A stretch of DNA of 58,283 nucleotides from an uncultured Bacteroidota bacterium (lineage in GTDB: Bacteria > Bacteroidota > Bacteroidia > Flavobacteriales > Flavobacteriaceae), in the NCBI GenBank assembly GCA_902510415.1, contig CABXBH010000006.1, positions 1-58,283 of the forward strand, in the 5' to 3' direction. How positions within the stretch are numbered: position 1 is the first letter of the stretch; each line of letters begins with the position of its first letter. Positions 48,824 through 58,254 of the stretch are shown piece by piece. The notes under the pieces were generated by a model, which was given only the letters and a program-made list of their open reading frames with translations, ran no database searches and was not told the origin of the DNA. The position numbers and the translations under genes were made by a program.

Positions 48824-49264
48824 TTGAAATTAGTTATCCAACGTGTAAAAGAATCAAATTTAAAAATTGACGGAAATAATTTTTCGTCAATTGGATATGG
48901 TATGGTAATTTTAATAGGAATTTCAAAGGAAGACGATACCAGCAAACTAAAAAAACTTGTCACTAAATTATCAAATCTTAGAATATTTAATGATGAATTT
49001 GGTAAGATGAATAAAAATATAAACGATATTAAAGGAGAAATATTGGTGGTTAGCCAATTTACATTATACGCTGATATAAAAAAAGGAAATAGGCCAAGTT
49101 TTACAAATGCAGCGAAACCAATTATTGCGATTAATATTTATCAAAAATTTATTGATGAATTACAATCCGTTATAAATACTAAGATTAAGACAGGGCAATT
49201 TGGTGCAGATATGAAGATTGAATTAATTAACGATGGACCAGTAACAATAATATTAGAAAATTAA
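48824..49264 (+). CDS. dtd: D-aminoacyl-tRNA deacylase
   Basis: Removes D-amino acids, notably D-Tyr, and glycine mischarged onto tRNA. The 146-residue protein has the catalytic SQFTLYAD motif and the C-terminal NDGPVTI with the Gly-cisPro pair that enforces chirality. The start is TTG at 48824, one base after the rsgA stop. It is the last gene of the unit that begins with the Phe/Tyr attenuator. Confidence 0.95.
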   Translation: MKLVIQRVKESNLKIDGNNFSSIGYGMVILIGISKEDDTSKLKKLVTKLSNLRIFNDEFGKMNKNINDIKGEILVVSQFTLYADIKKGNRPSFTNAAKPIIAINIYQKFIDELQSVINTKIKTGQFGADMKIELINDGPVTIILEN

Positions 49265-49279
49265 AAAAAACCATTTATT

Positions 49280-51727
49280 ATGAAAACATATAATTACATT
49301 AAGATTTTACTCATTTTTTTACTCATTTTTCCAGCAGATTTTACTTCTTATTCTCAAGAAAAACCGGAAAAAGAAAAACCGGAAAAAGAAAAAACATATT
49401 CAGACATCATAAATAATAAAACAGAAACTGATATAGGCTTGTTTGATGTCCATAAGGTAGATGATAAATATTATTACGAAATAAATGATTCTCTTTTAGG
49501 CCGAGATATGTTAATGGTGACAAGAATTGTAAATATGTCAAAGGAAATACCCATAAGTCGTCATAAAATGAGTGAACAGGTTTTAAGTTGGCAAAAATTC
49601 AATGATAGGATCTTACTAAAAGAAATTTCGTATTCTAATTATGCATCTGACTCATTACCAATAAAAGAAGCTGTTTCTAATGCAAATTTTGAACCCATAA
49701 TCGCTAGCTTTAAAATTGCTGCAGAAAATAAACCTAAAAACTCTGTACTTATTGATGTTACAAACTTGTATAAGAATGATATAAAGTCATTTGGATATCC
49801 ACAATACAGTAGAAAAAGAAACAAAATTACAGGATTAGATTCTAAACTATCTTTTATAGAGTCAATTAGAAGTTTTCCAATGAATGTAGAGGCTAAACAT
49901 ATTAAAACATATAAATCATCTGAAGCAAAAAACGGTCAAATCTCAATGGTTTTAAATAATTCAATGATTTTATTGCCAAGTGTACCTATGAAGAGAAGGT
50001 ATTATGATGAGAGAGTAGGATGGTTTACAACAAGTCAAACTGATTATGGCATTGACAATCAAGAAGCTGAAACTGTAAGATATTTAGATAGGTGGAGACT
50101 CGAAGTAAAAGATGAAGACAGAGAAAAATTTATGAATGGAGAATTAGTCGAGCCAAAAAAACCAATAGTATATTATGTTGATAGAGCAACCCCTAAAAAG
50201 TGGAGAAAATATTTAAAGCAGGGAATTGAGGATTGGCAAGCTGCATTTGAAGCAGCTGGTTTTAAAAATGCAATTATTGCAAAAGACCCTCCGAGTATTG
50301 AAGATGATCCTGATTGGAGTCCTGAAGATATAAGATATTCAGTAGTAAGATATTTGGCTTCTTCTACTTTAAATGCAAATGGCCCTCATGTCAGTGACCC
50401 AAGATCTGGAGAAATAATTGAGTCTGATATTAACTGGTATCATAATGTCATGAAATTACTGAGGAACTGGTATTTTATTCAAACATCAGCTGTAGACCCC
50501 AATGCAAGAAGTACTGAATTTAAAGATGATTTAATGGGGGAATTAATAAGATTTGTTTCAGCGCATGAAGTTGGACATACTTTAGGTTTACCGCATAATA
50601 TGGGTAGTAGTAGTGCCTTTCCAGTTGATTCTCTAAGATCAGCAACTTTTACAAAAAAATATGGTACTGCTCCTTCAGTAATGGATTATGCCAGATTTAA
50701 TTATATTGCTCAACCAGAAGATAAAGGTGTAGTTTTGATGCCATCTCAGTGGGAGTCACCTAATGTGGGTATTTATGATAAATTTTCTGTAATGTGGGGT
50801 TATAGACCAATACTTAATGTATCTAAAAAAGAAGAAAAAACTATACTAAAACAATGGATTACTGATAAGGAAGATGATTTGATGTATAGATTTGGCCCAA
50901 GTGGAGGTATTGATCCAAGTTCTCAGACTGAAGATTTAGGAGATGATGCAATTAAAGCAAGTGAATATGGAATAAAAAATCTTAAAAGGATTATTCCAAA
51001 TTTAATGGAGTGGACAACTGAAGATGGAGAAACTTATGAAGAATTGGAATACATGTATTCACAAGTGTTGAACCAATATAGAAGATATATTGGTCATGTA
51101 ACAACCAATATTGGAGGTGTATATCAATATTATAAAACATCTGATCAGGAAGGAGCAGTGTACACACATGTAGATAAAACTCACCAAAAGTCATGTTTGA
51201 CTTTTCTTAATCAAAATTTATTTGAAACTCCTTATTGGATGATTAATAAAGAAATTTTAAATAAAATTGAATATGCAGGAACTACAGAAAGAATTAGATC
51301 TTTACAATCTAGTTATTTAAACAGAATTCTTGACTTTGGAAGAATGGCTAGGATGATTGAAAATGAGGCTCTTAATGGTCCAAAATCATATTCGCTAAAT
51401 GAAATGATGGATGATTTAAAAGACGGAATTTGGTCAGAGCTTGAAAAAGGTAAAAGTATAGATGTTTACAGAAGAAATTTACAAAGAAGTTATATTTCAA
51501 GATTAGCTTTTATTATGAAAAACGATCAAGAATCAAGGCCTGGATGGGAGGACTATATAACTAATGTTAAAGTCAATGTGTCTGACATTAGATCTGTTAC
51601 AATGGGTTCTTTAACTGAATTAAAAAAGGATTTAAAAAAATCAATTAAGAAATATTCAGATAAAGCCAGTAAGAGTCATATTAATTATTGTATTTCAATG
51701 ATTGATGAGGCTATGAAAACTAGTTAA
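49280..51727 (+). CDS. Exported zinc metalloprotease of the DUF5117/DUF5118 type
   Basis: An 815-residue protein with a signal peptide (about residues 1-26). It contains the full metzincin-like zinc motif HEVGHTLGLPH (His429, Glu430, His433, His439), preceded by WGEE-poor but conserved DPRSGEIIESDINWYHNVM, in part DPRSGEIIESDI. Such proteases are common in Bacteroidota and probably sit in the periplasm or at the cell surface; substrates are unknown. Just after the signal peptide is a short Lys/Glu/Pro repeat (EKPEKEKPEKEK) from two copies of a 15-base unit at 49361-49390. It starts 15 bases after dtd. Confidence 0.9.
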   Translation: MKTYNYIKILLIFLLIFPADFTSYSQEKPEKEKPEKEKTYSDIINNKTETDIGLFDVHKVDDKYYYEINDSLLGRDMLMVTRIVNMSKEIPISRHKMSEQVLSWQKFNDRILLKEISYSNYASDSLPIKEAVSNANFEPIIASFKIAAENKPKNSVLIDVTNLYKNDIKSFGYPQYSRKRNKITGLDSKLSFIESIRSFPMNVEAKHIKTYKSSEAKNGQISMVLNNSMILLPSVPMKRRYYDERVGWFTTSQTDYGIDNQEAETVRYLDRWRLEVKDEDREKFMNGELVEPKKPIVYYVDRATPKKWRKYLKQGIEDWQAAFEAAGFKNAIIAKDPPSIEDDPDWSPEDIRYSVVRYLASSTLNANGPHVSDPRSGEIIESDINWYHNVMKLLRNWYFIQTSAVDPNARSTEFKDDLMGELIRFVSAHEVGHTLGLPHNMGSSSAFPVDSLRSATFTKKYGTAPSVMDYARFNYIAQPEDKGVVLMPSQWESPNVGIYDKFSVMWGYRPILNVSKKEEKTILKQWITDKEDDLMYRFGPSGGIDPSSQTEDLGDDAIKASEYGIKNLKRIIPNLMEWTTEDGETYEELEYMYSQVLNQYRRYIGHVTTNIGGVYQYYKTSDQEGAVYTHVDKTHQKSCLTFLNQNLFETPYWMINKEILNKIEYAGTTERIRSLQSSYLNRILDFGRMARMIENEALNGPKSYSLNEMMDDLKDGIWSELEKGKSIDVYRRNLQRSYISRLAFIMKNDQESRPGWEDYITNVKVNVSDIRSVTMGSLTELKKDLKKSIKKYSDKASKSHINYCISMIDEAMKTS

Positions 51728-51748
51728 ATATATTAATTAAAATTAAGT

Positions 51749-52075
51749 ATGGAAATTAAAAATTTGCAACTAAGAGTTGACAATTGGATTAAAAATCATG
51801 GAGTTAGATATTTTAATGAATTGACAAATATGGCACAACTTACTGAAGAAGTAGGCGAGGTGGCTAGGATTATTTCTCGTAAATATGGAGAACAGAGTTT
51901 TAAAGATTCAGACAAAGACATTGATCTTGCGGGTGAGTTGTCAGATGTTTTATTTGTACTACTTTGCTTAGCTAATCAAACTGGTGTCGATCTTCAAAAA
52001 TCGTTTGATGAAAGATTAACAATGAAAGCAAAAAGAGATCATACTAGACATCATAAAAATAAAAAACTTGATTAA
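51749..52075 (+). CDS. MazG-like nucleotide pyrophosphohydrolase
   Basis: A 108-residue all-alpha protein of the MazG/dUTPase-like superfamily. The metal-binding acids are in LTEEVGEVAR (Glu33, Glu34, Glu37) and GELSDVLF (Glu63, Asp66), the ExxE-(x)n-ExxD pattern. Such small single-domain members hydrolyse non-canonical or excess NTPs. It lies 21 bases after the metalloprotease gene and its stop overlaps the aroA ATG by one base. Confidence 0.88.
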   Translation: MEIKNLQLRVDNWIKNHGVRYFNELTNMAQLTEEVGEVARIISRKYGEQSFKDSDKDIDLAGELSDVLFVLLCLANQTGVDLQKSFDERLTMKAKRDHTRHHKNKKLD

Positions 52076-53289
52076 TGAAATTCTCTTTAAATGGAACTGA
52101 ATTAAGAGAAGCAAAAATAATTATTCCAGGATCTAAAAGTGAATCAAACAGATTGTTAATTTTATCTTCTCTTTATAAAAATTTATCATTAGAAAATTTA
52201 TCTAATTCTGATGATACAAATTATTTATTTGATGCTATAAGTAAAAAAAAGAAAATAATAAATATTGGTCATGCTGGAACAGCAATGAGGTTTTTAACGT
52301 CCTTGCTTGCATTAAAAACTGAAACAGAAATTGAATTAAGAGGTTCAAATAGAATGCACCATCGACCAATAAAGATATTAGTTGAGTCATTAAAAAAAAT
52401 AGGCGCTTCAATTCAATATTTAGATAAATCTGGTTTTCCTCCGTTATTGATTAAAACTTCAAAATTAAAGGGTAAAAAAATTAGTATAGAATCTTCAATT
52501 AGTAGTCAATATATATCATCTTTACTCTTGATAGCACCAAGAATTGAGGAAGGATTAGAAATCGAATTATTGGGCAGAGAAACATCTTTGTCTTATATAA
52601 ACATGACACTTAATCTTTTAAAAAAAATAGGAGTAAATATTAAATCAGAAAATAATATAATTAAAGTTAAAGAGCTTAAAAAAATAAATCCCTTGAAAAT
52701 ATCAATTGAATCGGATTGGTCTTCAGCTTCTTATTATTACTCAGTTGTGGCAATGGCCAATATTGGCTATAGCTTGACATTGTCATCCTACAGAAAAGAT
52801 AGTATACAAGGAGATAGTAAGGTTTCAGAAATCTACAAATCATTTGGGGTAAAGACTGTTTATAAAAGTGATAGTATAATATTAAAAAAAGTTAGAAAAA
52901 ATATAACTAATATTTCTTTAGACTTATCTTCCAGTCCTGATTTAGCTCAGACCATTTGTGTTACATGTCTTGGACTTAAAATGAAATGTAATTTATTCGG
53001 CCTTCATACTTTAAAGATTAAAGAGACAGATCGTTTAGCTGCTTTAAAAAATGAACTTAGTAAATTTAATTTAAAAGTATCTATTAGTACAGACTCGATT
53101 TCTTTTAGTGATACAAGTGACTTAAAACCAGGAATTGAAATTAAAACATATGATGATCACAGAATGGCTATGTCATTTGCCTGCTTGGCTGTAAAAACAA
53201 ATATTACTATATGCAATCCATCTGTTGTTACAAAATCCTATAATTCATTTTGGTCAGATTTTAAAAAAATAGGTATTATATCTCAATAA
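52075..53289 (+). CDS. aroA: 3-phosphoshikimate 1-carboxyvinyltransferase (EPSP synthase)
   Basis: Sixth step of the shikimate pathway, joining phosphoenolpyruvate to shikimate 3-phosphate. The 404-residue protein has PGSKSESNRLLIL (Lys21, Arg26 of the substrate site), HAGTAMRFLTSL, RMHHRPIK and the late KETDRLAALKNEL and YDDHRMAMSFACLA motifs. It is slightly shorter than E. coli AroA, as usual in the phylum. It lies close to the aromatic operon but is separated from it by the protease and MazG-like genes. Its start overlaps the MazG-like stop by one base. Confidence 0.95.
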   Translation: MKFSLNGTELREAKIIIPGSKSESNRLLILSSLYKNLSLENLSNSDDTNYLFDAISKKKKIINIGHAGTAMRFLTSLLALKTETEIELRGSNRMHHRPIKILVESLKKIGASIQYLDKSGFPPLLIKTSKLKGKKISIESSISSQYISSLLLIAPRIEEGLEIELLGRETSLSYINMTLNLLKKIGVNIKSENNIIKVKELKKINPLKISIESDWSSASYYYSVVAMANIGYSLTLSSYRKDSIQGDSKVSEIYKSFGVKTVYKSDSIILKKVRKNITNISLDLSSSPDLAQTICVTCLGLKMKCNLFGLHTLKIKETDRLAALKNELSKFNLKVSISTDSISFSDTSDLKPGIEIKTYDDHRMAMSFACLAVKTNITICNPSVVTKSYNSFWSDFKKIGIISQ

Positions 53290-53303
53290 ATATCAATAAT
53301 TAC

Positions 53304-53335
53304 TTGACATCCCCTATTTCAAGATTGTATATTTG
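53304..53335 (+). promoter_or_regulatory. Bacteroidota-type promoter of queA
   Basis: TTG (53304-53306) and TATATTTG (53328-53335) are separated by 21 bases, an excellent fit to the phylum's -33/-7 promoter. Transcription would start near 53341, about 14 bases before the queA ATG. This is the best promoter match in the window and separates aroA from the queA-rlmN-dnaG run. Confidence 0.7.
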
Positions 53336-53354
53336 CAATCTTTAAGACTTTATT

Positions 53355-54410
53355 ATGAGAATGAAACTTTCAGATTTCAACTATGAGCTTCCAGAGGAAT
53401 TAGTTGCAGAATATCCAAATAAAAATAGAGACGAAGCAAAATTAATGGTTATTGATAGAAAAGACTATTCAATTCAGCATAGACAATTCAAAGATATGAT
53501 TGAATATTTTGATGAAAATGATGTTATAGTTTTAAATAATACTAAGGTTTTTCCTGCTAGATTATACGGAAACAAAGAAAAAACAGGGGCAAGAATAGAA
53601 GTTTTTCTCTTAAGGGAATTAAATGCAGAACAACGATTGTGGGATGTTTTAGTTGATCCAGCTAGAAAAATTAGAATCGGAAATAAACTTTATTTTGGTG
53701 ATGATAATAATTTAGTGGCAGAAGTGATTGACAATACTACTTCAAGAGGTAGAACATTAAGATTTTTATGCGATGTAAGCTATGAAGATTTTAGAAAGCT
53801 TTTAATTGATTTAGGTGAAACACCTTTACCAAAATATATTAATAGAGAGGTAGAACCAGAAGATAAAGTTAGATACCAAACTATTTATGCAAAAAACGAA
53901 GGAGCTGTAGCTGCTCCAACTGCAGGATTACATTTTTCCAAGCACTTAATGAAAAGATTAGAAATTAAAGGAATCAATTTTTCTGAAATAACACTTCATG
54001 TTGGTTTAGGTTCATTTTCTCCAGTTGAAGTAGAGGATTTATCTAAACATAAAATGGATAGTGAAAGAGTTATTATTTCGCAAGATGCAGCAAATAAAAT
54101 TAACGCTGGGTTAGCAAATAAAAGGAGAATATGTGCTGTTGGAACCACAGTTATGAGAGCTATTGAAAGTTCAGTTTCTTCGATGGGAACATTAAATGAA
54201 TTTAACGGTTGGACAAATAAGTTTATTTTTCCCCCTTATGATTTTAATCTTGCTAATTCAATGATAACTAATTTTCATATGCCAAAATCAACTCTACTCA
54301 TGATGACTTCAGCATTTTTAGGCAATGATTTTGTAAAGAAAGCGTATGAAGAAGCTATTAAAGAAAAATATAATTTCTTTAGCTATGGAGACTCAATGCT
54401 AATTATTTAG
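53355..54410 (+). CDS. queA: S-adenosylmethionine:tRNA ribosyltransferase-isomerase
   Basis: Transfers and isomerises the ribose of S-adenosylmethionine onto preQ1-modified tRNA, giving epoxyqueuosine. The 351-residue protein shows [26 protein letters not shown], the [14 protein letters not shown] segment, [13 protein letters not shown] and [20 protein letters not shown], in part [11 protein letters not shown], all family hallmarks. An alternative ATG two codons later (53361) gives the more usual [11 protein letters not shown] start. It ends 5 bases before rlmN. Confidence 0.96.
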   Translation: MRMKLSDFNYELPEELVAEYPNKNRDEAKLMVIDRKDYSIQHRQFKDMIEYFDENDVIVLNNTKVFPARLYGNKEKTGARIEVFLLRELNAEQRLWDVLVDPARKIRIGNKLYFGDDNNLVAEVIDNTTSRGRTLRFLCDVSYEDFRKLLIDLGETPLPKYINREVEPEDKVRYQTIYAKNEGAVAAPTAGLHFSKHLMKRLEIKGINFSEITLHVGLGSFSPVEVEDLSKHKMDSERVIISQDAANKINAGLANKRRICAVGTTVMRAIESSVSSMGTLNEFNGWTNKFIFPPYDFNLANSMITNFHMPKSTLLMMTSAFLGNDFVKKAYEEAIKEKYNFFSYGDSMLII

Positions 54411-54415
54411 AGATT

Positions 54416-55453
54416 TTGTTTCCCAAGAAGGATATAAGATCATTTAATGAAAATGAATTAAAAGAAATTTTAATTTCTAACTCTTTTAAATCCTTCAGAG
54501 CTAATCAGATTTATCATTGGATTTGGAATAAGTCAGCGCATAATTTCGATGAAATGACTAATCTTCCAGAAAGGTTAATTGCATTTTTAAAAGAAAATTT
54601 CGCAATCAACTTCATTAAAGTTAATCGAATGCAAAAAAGTTCTGATGGAACTATTAAAAATGCAATTGAGCTTTTTGATGGGTTTATTGTTGAATGTGTT
54701 TTAATTCCAACAAAGGATAGAATTACTGCATGTGTTTCATCTCAAGTAGGTTGTAGCTTAAATTGTAAGTTCTGTGCTACTTCTAAATTAAAGAGGATGC
54801 GAAATTTAAATCCTGATGAGATTTATGACCAGGTAGTTTTAATAAATAAACAAAGTAAAGAATATTATAACAGACCTTTAACTAATATTGTATTTATGGG
54901 GATGGGGGAGCCTTTGATGAATTATAATAATGTTATAAAATCTATTGAAAGAATCACTTCAAAATCTGGCTTAGGAATGTCTTCAAAAAGAATTGTAGTT
55001 TCAACCTCGGGTGTTCCTAAAATGATAAAAAAGATGGCAGATGATAATGTCAGATTTAAATTAGCAGTTTCATTACATTCTGCAATAAATGAAAAACGAA
55101 CATCGATAATGCCTTTTAATGAGAAAATGAATCTTAATGATTTAATAGATTCTCTTACTTATTGGTATACTAAAACAAAAAAAATAGTTACTTATGAATA
55201 TGTCATCTGGAAAGGTATCAATGATAACGATGAAGATATTCAAGCTTTAATAGATTTATGTAAAAAAGTACCTAGTAAGGTAAATTTAATTCAATATAAT
55301 AGTATTGATGATCCAAATTTTGTTCAAGCACCAGAACTTATCATTAACAAATATTTATATTCTTTAGAGTCAAATAAAATCAAGGCTACCGTCAGAAGAT
55401 CTAGAGGGGAGGATATTGATGCAGCTTGTGGCCAATTAGCAAATAAGTCATAA
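54416..55453 (+). CDS. rlmN: Dual-specificity 23S rRNA/tRNA (adenine-C2) methyltransferase RlmN
   Basis: Radical SAM enzyme that methylates A2503 of 23S rRNA and A37 of tRNA. The 4Fe-4S motif CSLNCKFC (CxxxCxxC) lies in SSQVGCSLNCKFCATSK; GMGEPLMNYNNV binds S-adenosylmethionine; the catalytic resolving Cys is in DAACGQLA near the C-terminus. The start is TTG at 54416, giving 345 residues and the usual N-terminus. It is 5 bases after queA; both act on RNA modification. Confidence 0.96.
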   Translation: MFPKKDIRSFNENELKEILISNSFKSFRANQIYHWIWNKSAHNFDEMTNLPERLIAFLKENFAINFIKVNRMQKSSDGTIKNAIELFDGFIVECVLIPTKDRITACVSSQVGCSLNCKFCATSKLKRMRNLNPDEIYDQVVLINKQSKEYYNRPLTNIVFMGMGEPLMNYNNVIKSIERITSKSGLGMSSKRIVVSTSGVPKMIKKMADDNVRFKLAVSLHSAINEKRTSIMPFNEKMNLNDLIDSLTYWYTKTKKIVTYEYVIWKGINDNDEDIQALIDLCKKVPSKVNLIQYNSIDDPNFVQAPELIINKYLYSLESNKIKATVRRSRGEDIDAACGQLANKS

Positions 55454-55524
55454 AACCTCTACCTTTTAATTACAATAAATAAAGAATAATTGCTTAAATT
55501 AATCTACTCAAATAATTTTTTATT

Positions 55525-57474
55525 TTGATATCAAAAAGAACTATAGAGAAAGTTTTTGAAACCGCTCTTGTTGAGGAGGTTGTAGGAGATTTTGTCCAAC
55601 TTAAAAAGTCAGGGTCAAATTATAAAGGATTAAGCCCTTTTACTGAAGAGAGGACTCCAAGCTTTATGGTATCGCCTGCAAAGCAAATTTGGAAGGATTT
55701 TTCAAGTGGAAAAGGTGGAACTGTTATTACATTTTTAATGGAACATGAGCAGTATACTTATCCTGAAGCTATTAGATATATAGCTAACAAGTATAATATT
55801 GAGGTAGAAGAAACACAGCGAACTCCTGAGCAAGTTTCTGACGATAATGAAAAAGAGAGTTTGTTTTTAGTTTCTGAGTATGCAAAAAATTACTTTAAGA
55901 AGAATCTTTTTTCTGATGAAGGGAAAACAGTTGCTCTAAGTTATCTAAAAGAAAGAAAGTTTGATGACGAAGTAATTGGAAAATTTGAAATTGGATATTC
56001 TGTAAATAATAATAATGATTTTTCGAAAGATGCATTAAGTGCTGGTTACAAGATAAATTTTCTAGAAAAAACAGGATTAACAATTGTTAAAGACTCTTCA
56101 AACATCGACAGATTTAGAGGTAGAATTATTTTTCCTATTAAAAGCATGTCTGGCAGAATTTTAGGATTTGGAGGTAGGATTTTGGGGTCTTCAAAAAATA
56201 TTGCAAAATATATAAATTCTCCTGAAAGTTTAATTTATCAAAAAAGTAAAGTCCTATATGGAATCTATGAAGGAAAACAATCTATTGTAAAGAATGATAA
56301 TTGTTTCTTAGTTGAGGGGTACACAGATGTTATAAAAATGCATCAATGTGGTATCACTAATGTAGTAGCCTCGTCAGGTACTTCTTTAACTGAAAATCAA
56401 ATAAGACTAATCAATAGGCTTACAAAGAATATAACAGTAGTTTTTGATGGTGATGCTGCCGGATCACGTGCTGCATTACGAGGGATTGATTTAATTTTGG
56501 AAAATGGTATGAATGTTAAGATTTGTAATCTGCCAGAAAATGACGATCCCGATTCTTTCGTAACAAATAAAAAATTAAGAGAAGTAGAATCTTATTTTGA
56601 AGAAAACTCAAAAGATTTCATTGTTTATAAAGCATCATTATTGCTTGGAAATTCAGAAAATGATCCTGTGAAAAAAGCAGGGGTAATTCGTGATATGGTC
56701 GAGAGTATTTCTAAAATTTCAGATCATATAAAACGTGAAATTTATATAAAAGAATGCTCAAATATTATGGATATTAGTGAGCAAGTTATATATAGTACTC
56801 TTGCTCAAATCATTAAAAAAGATTTTAATAATAAAAAGAAAAAACCTTTAAAACAATTTGAGCCAATTAGTATTGTCAAACCTGATAAAAAAAAGAATCA
56901 TGTAGACAAGCTTTATGAATTAGAAAGAAAAATTATTGAAATTTTATTGTTATACGGAAATGAATTAATTGATTTTGAAGAAGAGGTTTTTTCAAAAAAT
57001 GAAGATGGTATTTCAGAGACAAAACTTTCCTCTAGATCATTAAAGGTTTTTGAAAAAGTATATATGGATCTTCATGTAGATGAAATGGAGTTTTCAAATC
57101 AAGATTTTAAAAATATATATTTTAATATTATTGATTGTTTTAATGAATATAAAGAAATAAATATTGATAAATTTATAAATCAATTAAGTGAAAAACAGCA
57201 ATTAGAAGTAACCAATATTGTAATGGACAATGAAAAATATTTTCTGCATGATTGGAAAAAAAATAACATTTATCCTAAAACAAAACAAGACACTCTGTCT
57301 CAGTTTACGGTTGAAACAATTTTAAATTTAAGATGTTATCTAATAGATATGAAAGTTAACGGATTTAAAGATCAGAGCTATGAAAATTCTATTAACTCTA
57401 ATCTGTTAGAAGAGGTTGTAAATTATTCTAACTTAAAAAAACTATTGTCTGAAAAGTTAAATAGGGTATTATAG
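55525..57474 (+). CDS. dnaG: DNA primase with degenerate zinc-binding domain
   Basis: Makes RNA primers for replication. The 649-residue chain starts at a TTG (55525). The N-terminal domain keeps the fold (YKGLSPFTEERTPSFMVSP at 33-51, then KQIWKDFSSGKGG) but the CHC2 zinc ligands are absent: the CPFH of other primases reads SPFT (37-40) and no CxxC follows. The TOPRIM catalytic core is intact with EGYTD (264-268) and DGDAAG (308-313). The C-terminal DnaB-contact region is present. I recall this ligand loss as typical of Flavobacteriia. Its last 6 bases overlap the convergent nadE gene. Confidence 0.95.
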   Translation: MISKRTIEKVFETALVEEVVGDFVQLKKSGSNYKGLSPFTEERTPSFMVSPAKQIWKDFSSGKGGTVITFLMEHEQYTYPEAIRYIANKYNIEVEETQRTPEQVSDDNEKESLFLVSEYAKNYFKKNLFSDEGKTVALSYLKERKFDDEVIGKFEIGYSVNNNNDFSKDALSAGYKINFLEKTGLTIVKDSSNIDRFRGRIIFPIKSMSGRILGFGGRILGSSKNIAKYINSPESLIYQKSKVLYGIYEGKQSIVKNDNCFLVEGYTDVIKMHQCGITNVVASSGTSLTENQIRLINRLTKNITVVFDGDAAGSRAALRGIDLILENGMNVKICNLPENDDPDSFVTNKKLREVESYFEENSKDFIVYKASLLLGNSENDPVKKAGVIRDMVESISKISDHIKREIYIKECSNIMDISEQVIYSTLAQIIKKDFNNKKKKPLKQFEPISIVKPDKKKNHVDKLYELERKIIEILLLYGNELIDFEEEVFSKNEDGISETKLSSRSLKVFEKVYMDLHVDEMEFSNQDFKNIYFNIIDCFNEYKEINIDKFINQLSEKQQLEVTNIVMDNEKYFLHDWKKNNIYPKTKQDTLSQFTVETILNLRCYLIDMKVNGFKDQSYENSINSNLLEEVVNYSNLKKLLSEKLNRVL

Positions 57475-58254
57475 TTTATATTCCTCGGGAATTTTACAGA
57501 CAGGAATATCAATCATTTTATGTTTATTTGTTTTATGATATTTAATATAGATATCATAAATTCTTTTTAATTCTTTTTCAAATGTATCAGGTTCTATCCC
57601 TTTCTCAAGCATATTCATAACATTTTCTAAGTCTCTATATGAAGCTCCAATTTGTTCCTCATCAGACCTATCATCATCCCATAAACCATCTGTTGGCTTA
57701 GCTTTTAAAATATCGTCGTTTATTTCTAATAATTTAGACATTTGAAAAACTTCACTTTTCATTAAGTCAGCGATTGGACTTATATCAACTCCACCATCTC
57801 CATATTTTGTATAGAATCCAATTCCAAAATCTTCAACTTTATTTCCTGTTCCAACTACTATTGAATTATCGATTGAAGCATAATAATATAATGTCATCAT
57901 TCTAATTCTGGATCGAGAATTCGCTAATGCTAATTCGTTTTTTGAAGAACTGTTTTCAACTATTAATTTAAATTGATTAAATACTTTTGTTAAATCAATA
58001 TCAATTGAATCAATATTATTAAATTTATTTTTCAGCCATTTAATATGTCCTTGAGCTCTTAAATATTGATTTTTTTTTTGTTTTATAGGCATATTAAGAC
58101 AAAGTGTCTTAATACCCGTTAAACCACATAGAGTAGAAGTCAATGCAGAATCAATTCCTCCTGAAACACCAACTACAAGTCCATTTATATTATTGGTTTT
58201 TTTATAGTTTATTATCCAATCAACGATGAATTGAATTGTTTCAGATGTTTTCAT
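57469..58254 (-). CDS. nadE: NH3-dependent NAD synthetase
   Basis: Final step of NAD synthesis: amidation of nicotinic acid adenine dinucleotide with ATP. The 261-residue protein has the ATP pyrophosphatase loop SGGIDS (31-36), VVGTGNKVEDFGIGFYTKYG (in part GTGNKVED) and DISPIADLMKSEVF, then KPTDGLWDDDRSDEEQIG, in part TDGLWDDDRSDEEQ, typical of NadE. There is no glutaminase (CN-hydrolase) domain, so ammonia must be the nitrogen donor. It converges on dnaG with a 6-base overlap; only 29 bases remain upstream before the window ends. Confidence 0.95.
   Translation of the reverse strand: MKTSETIQFIVDWIINYKKTNNINGLVVGVSGGIDSALTSTLCGLTGIKTLCLNMPIKQKKNQYLRAQGHIKWLKNKFNNIDSIDIDLTKVFNQFKLIVENSSSKNELALANSRSRIRMMTLYYYASIDNSIVVGTGNKVEDFGIGFYTKYGDGGVDISPIADLMKSEVFQMSKLLEINDDILKAKPTDGLWDDDRSDEEQIGASYRDLENVMNMLEKGIEPDTFEKELKRIYDIYIKYHKTNKHKMIDIPVCKIPEEYKL

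Noticed and set aside
49361-49390. Two copies of a 15-base unit in the metalloprotease gene
   Set aside because: It is a simple in-frame Lys/Glu/Pro expansion after the signal peptide, too short to be a mobile or regulatory repeat.
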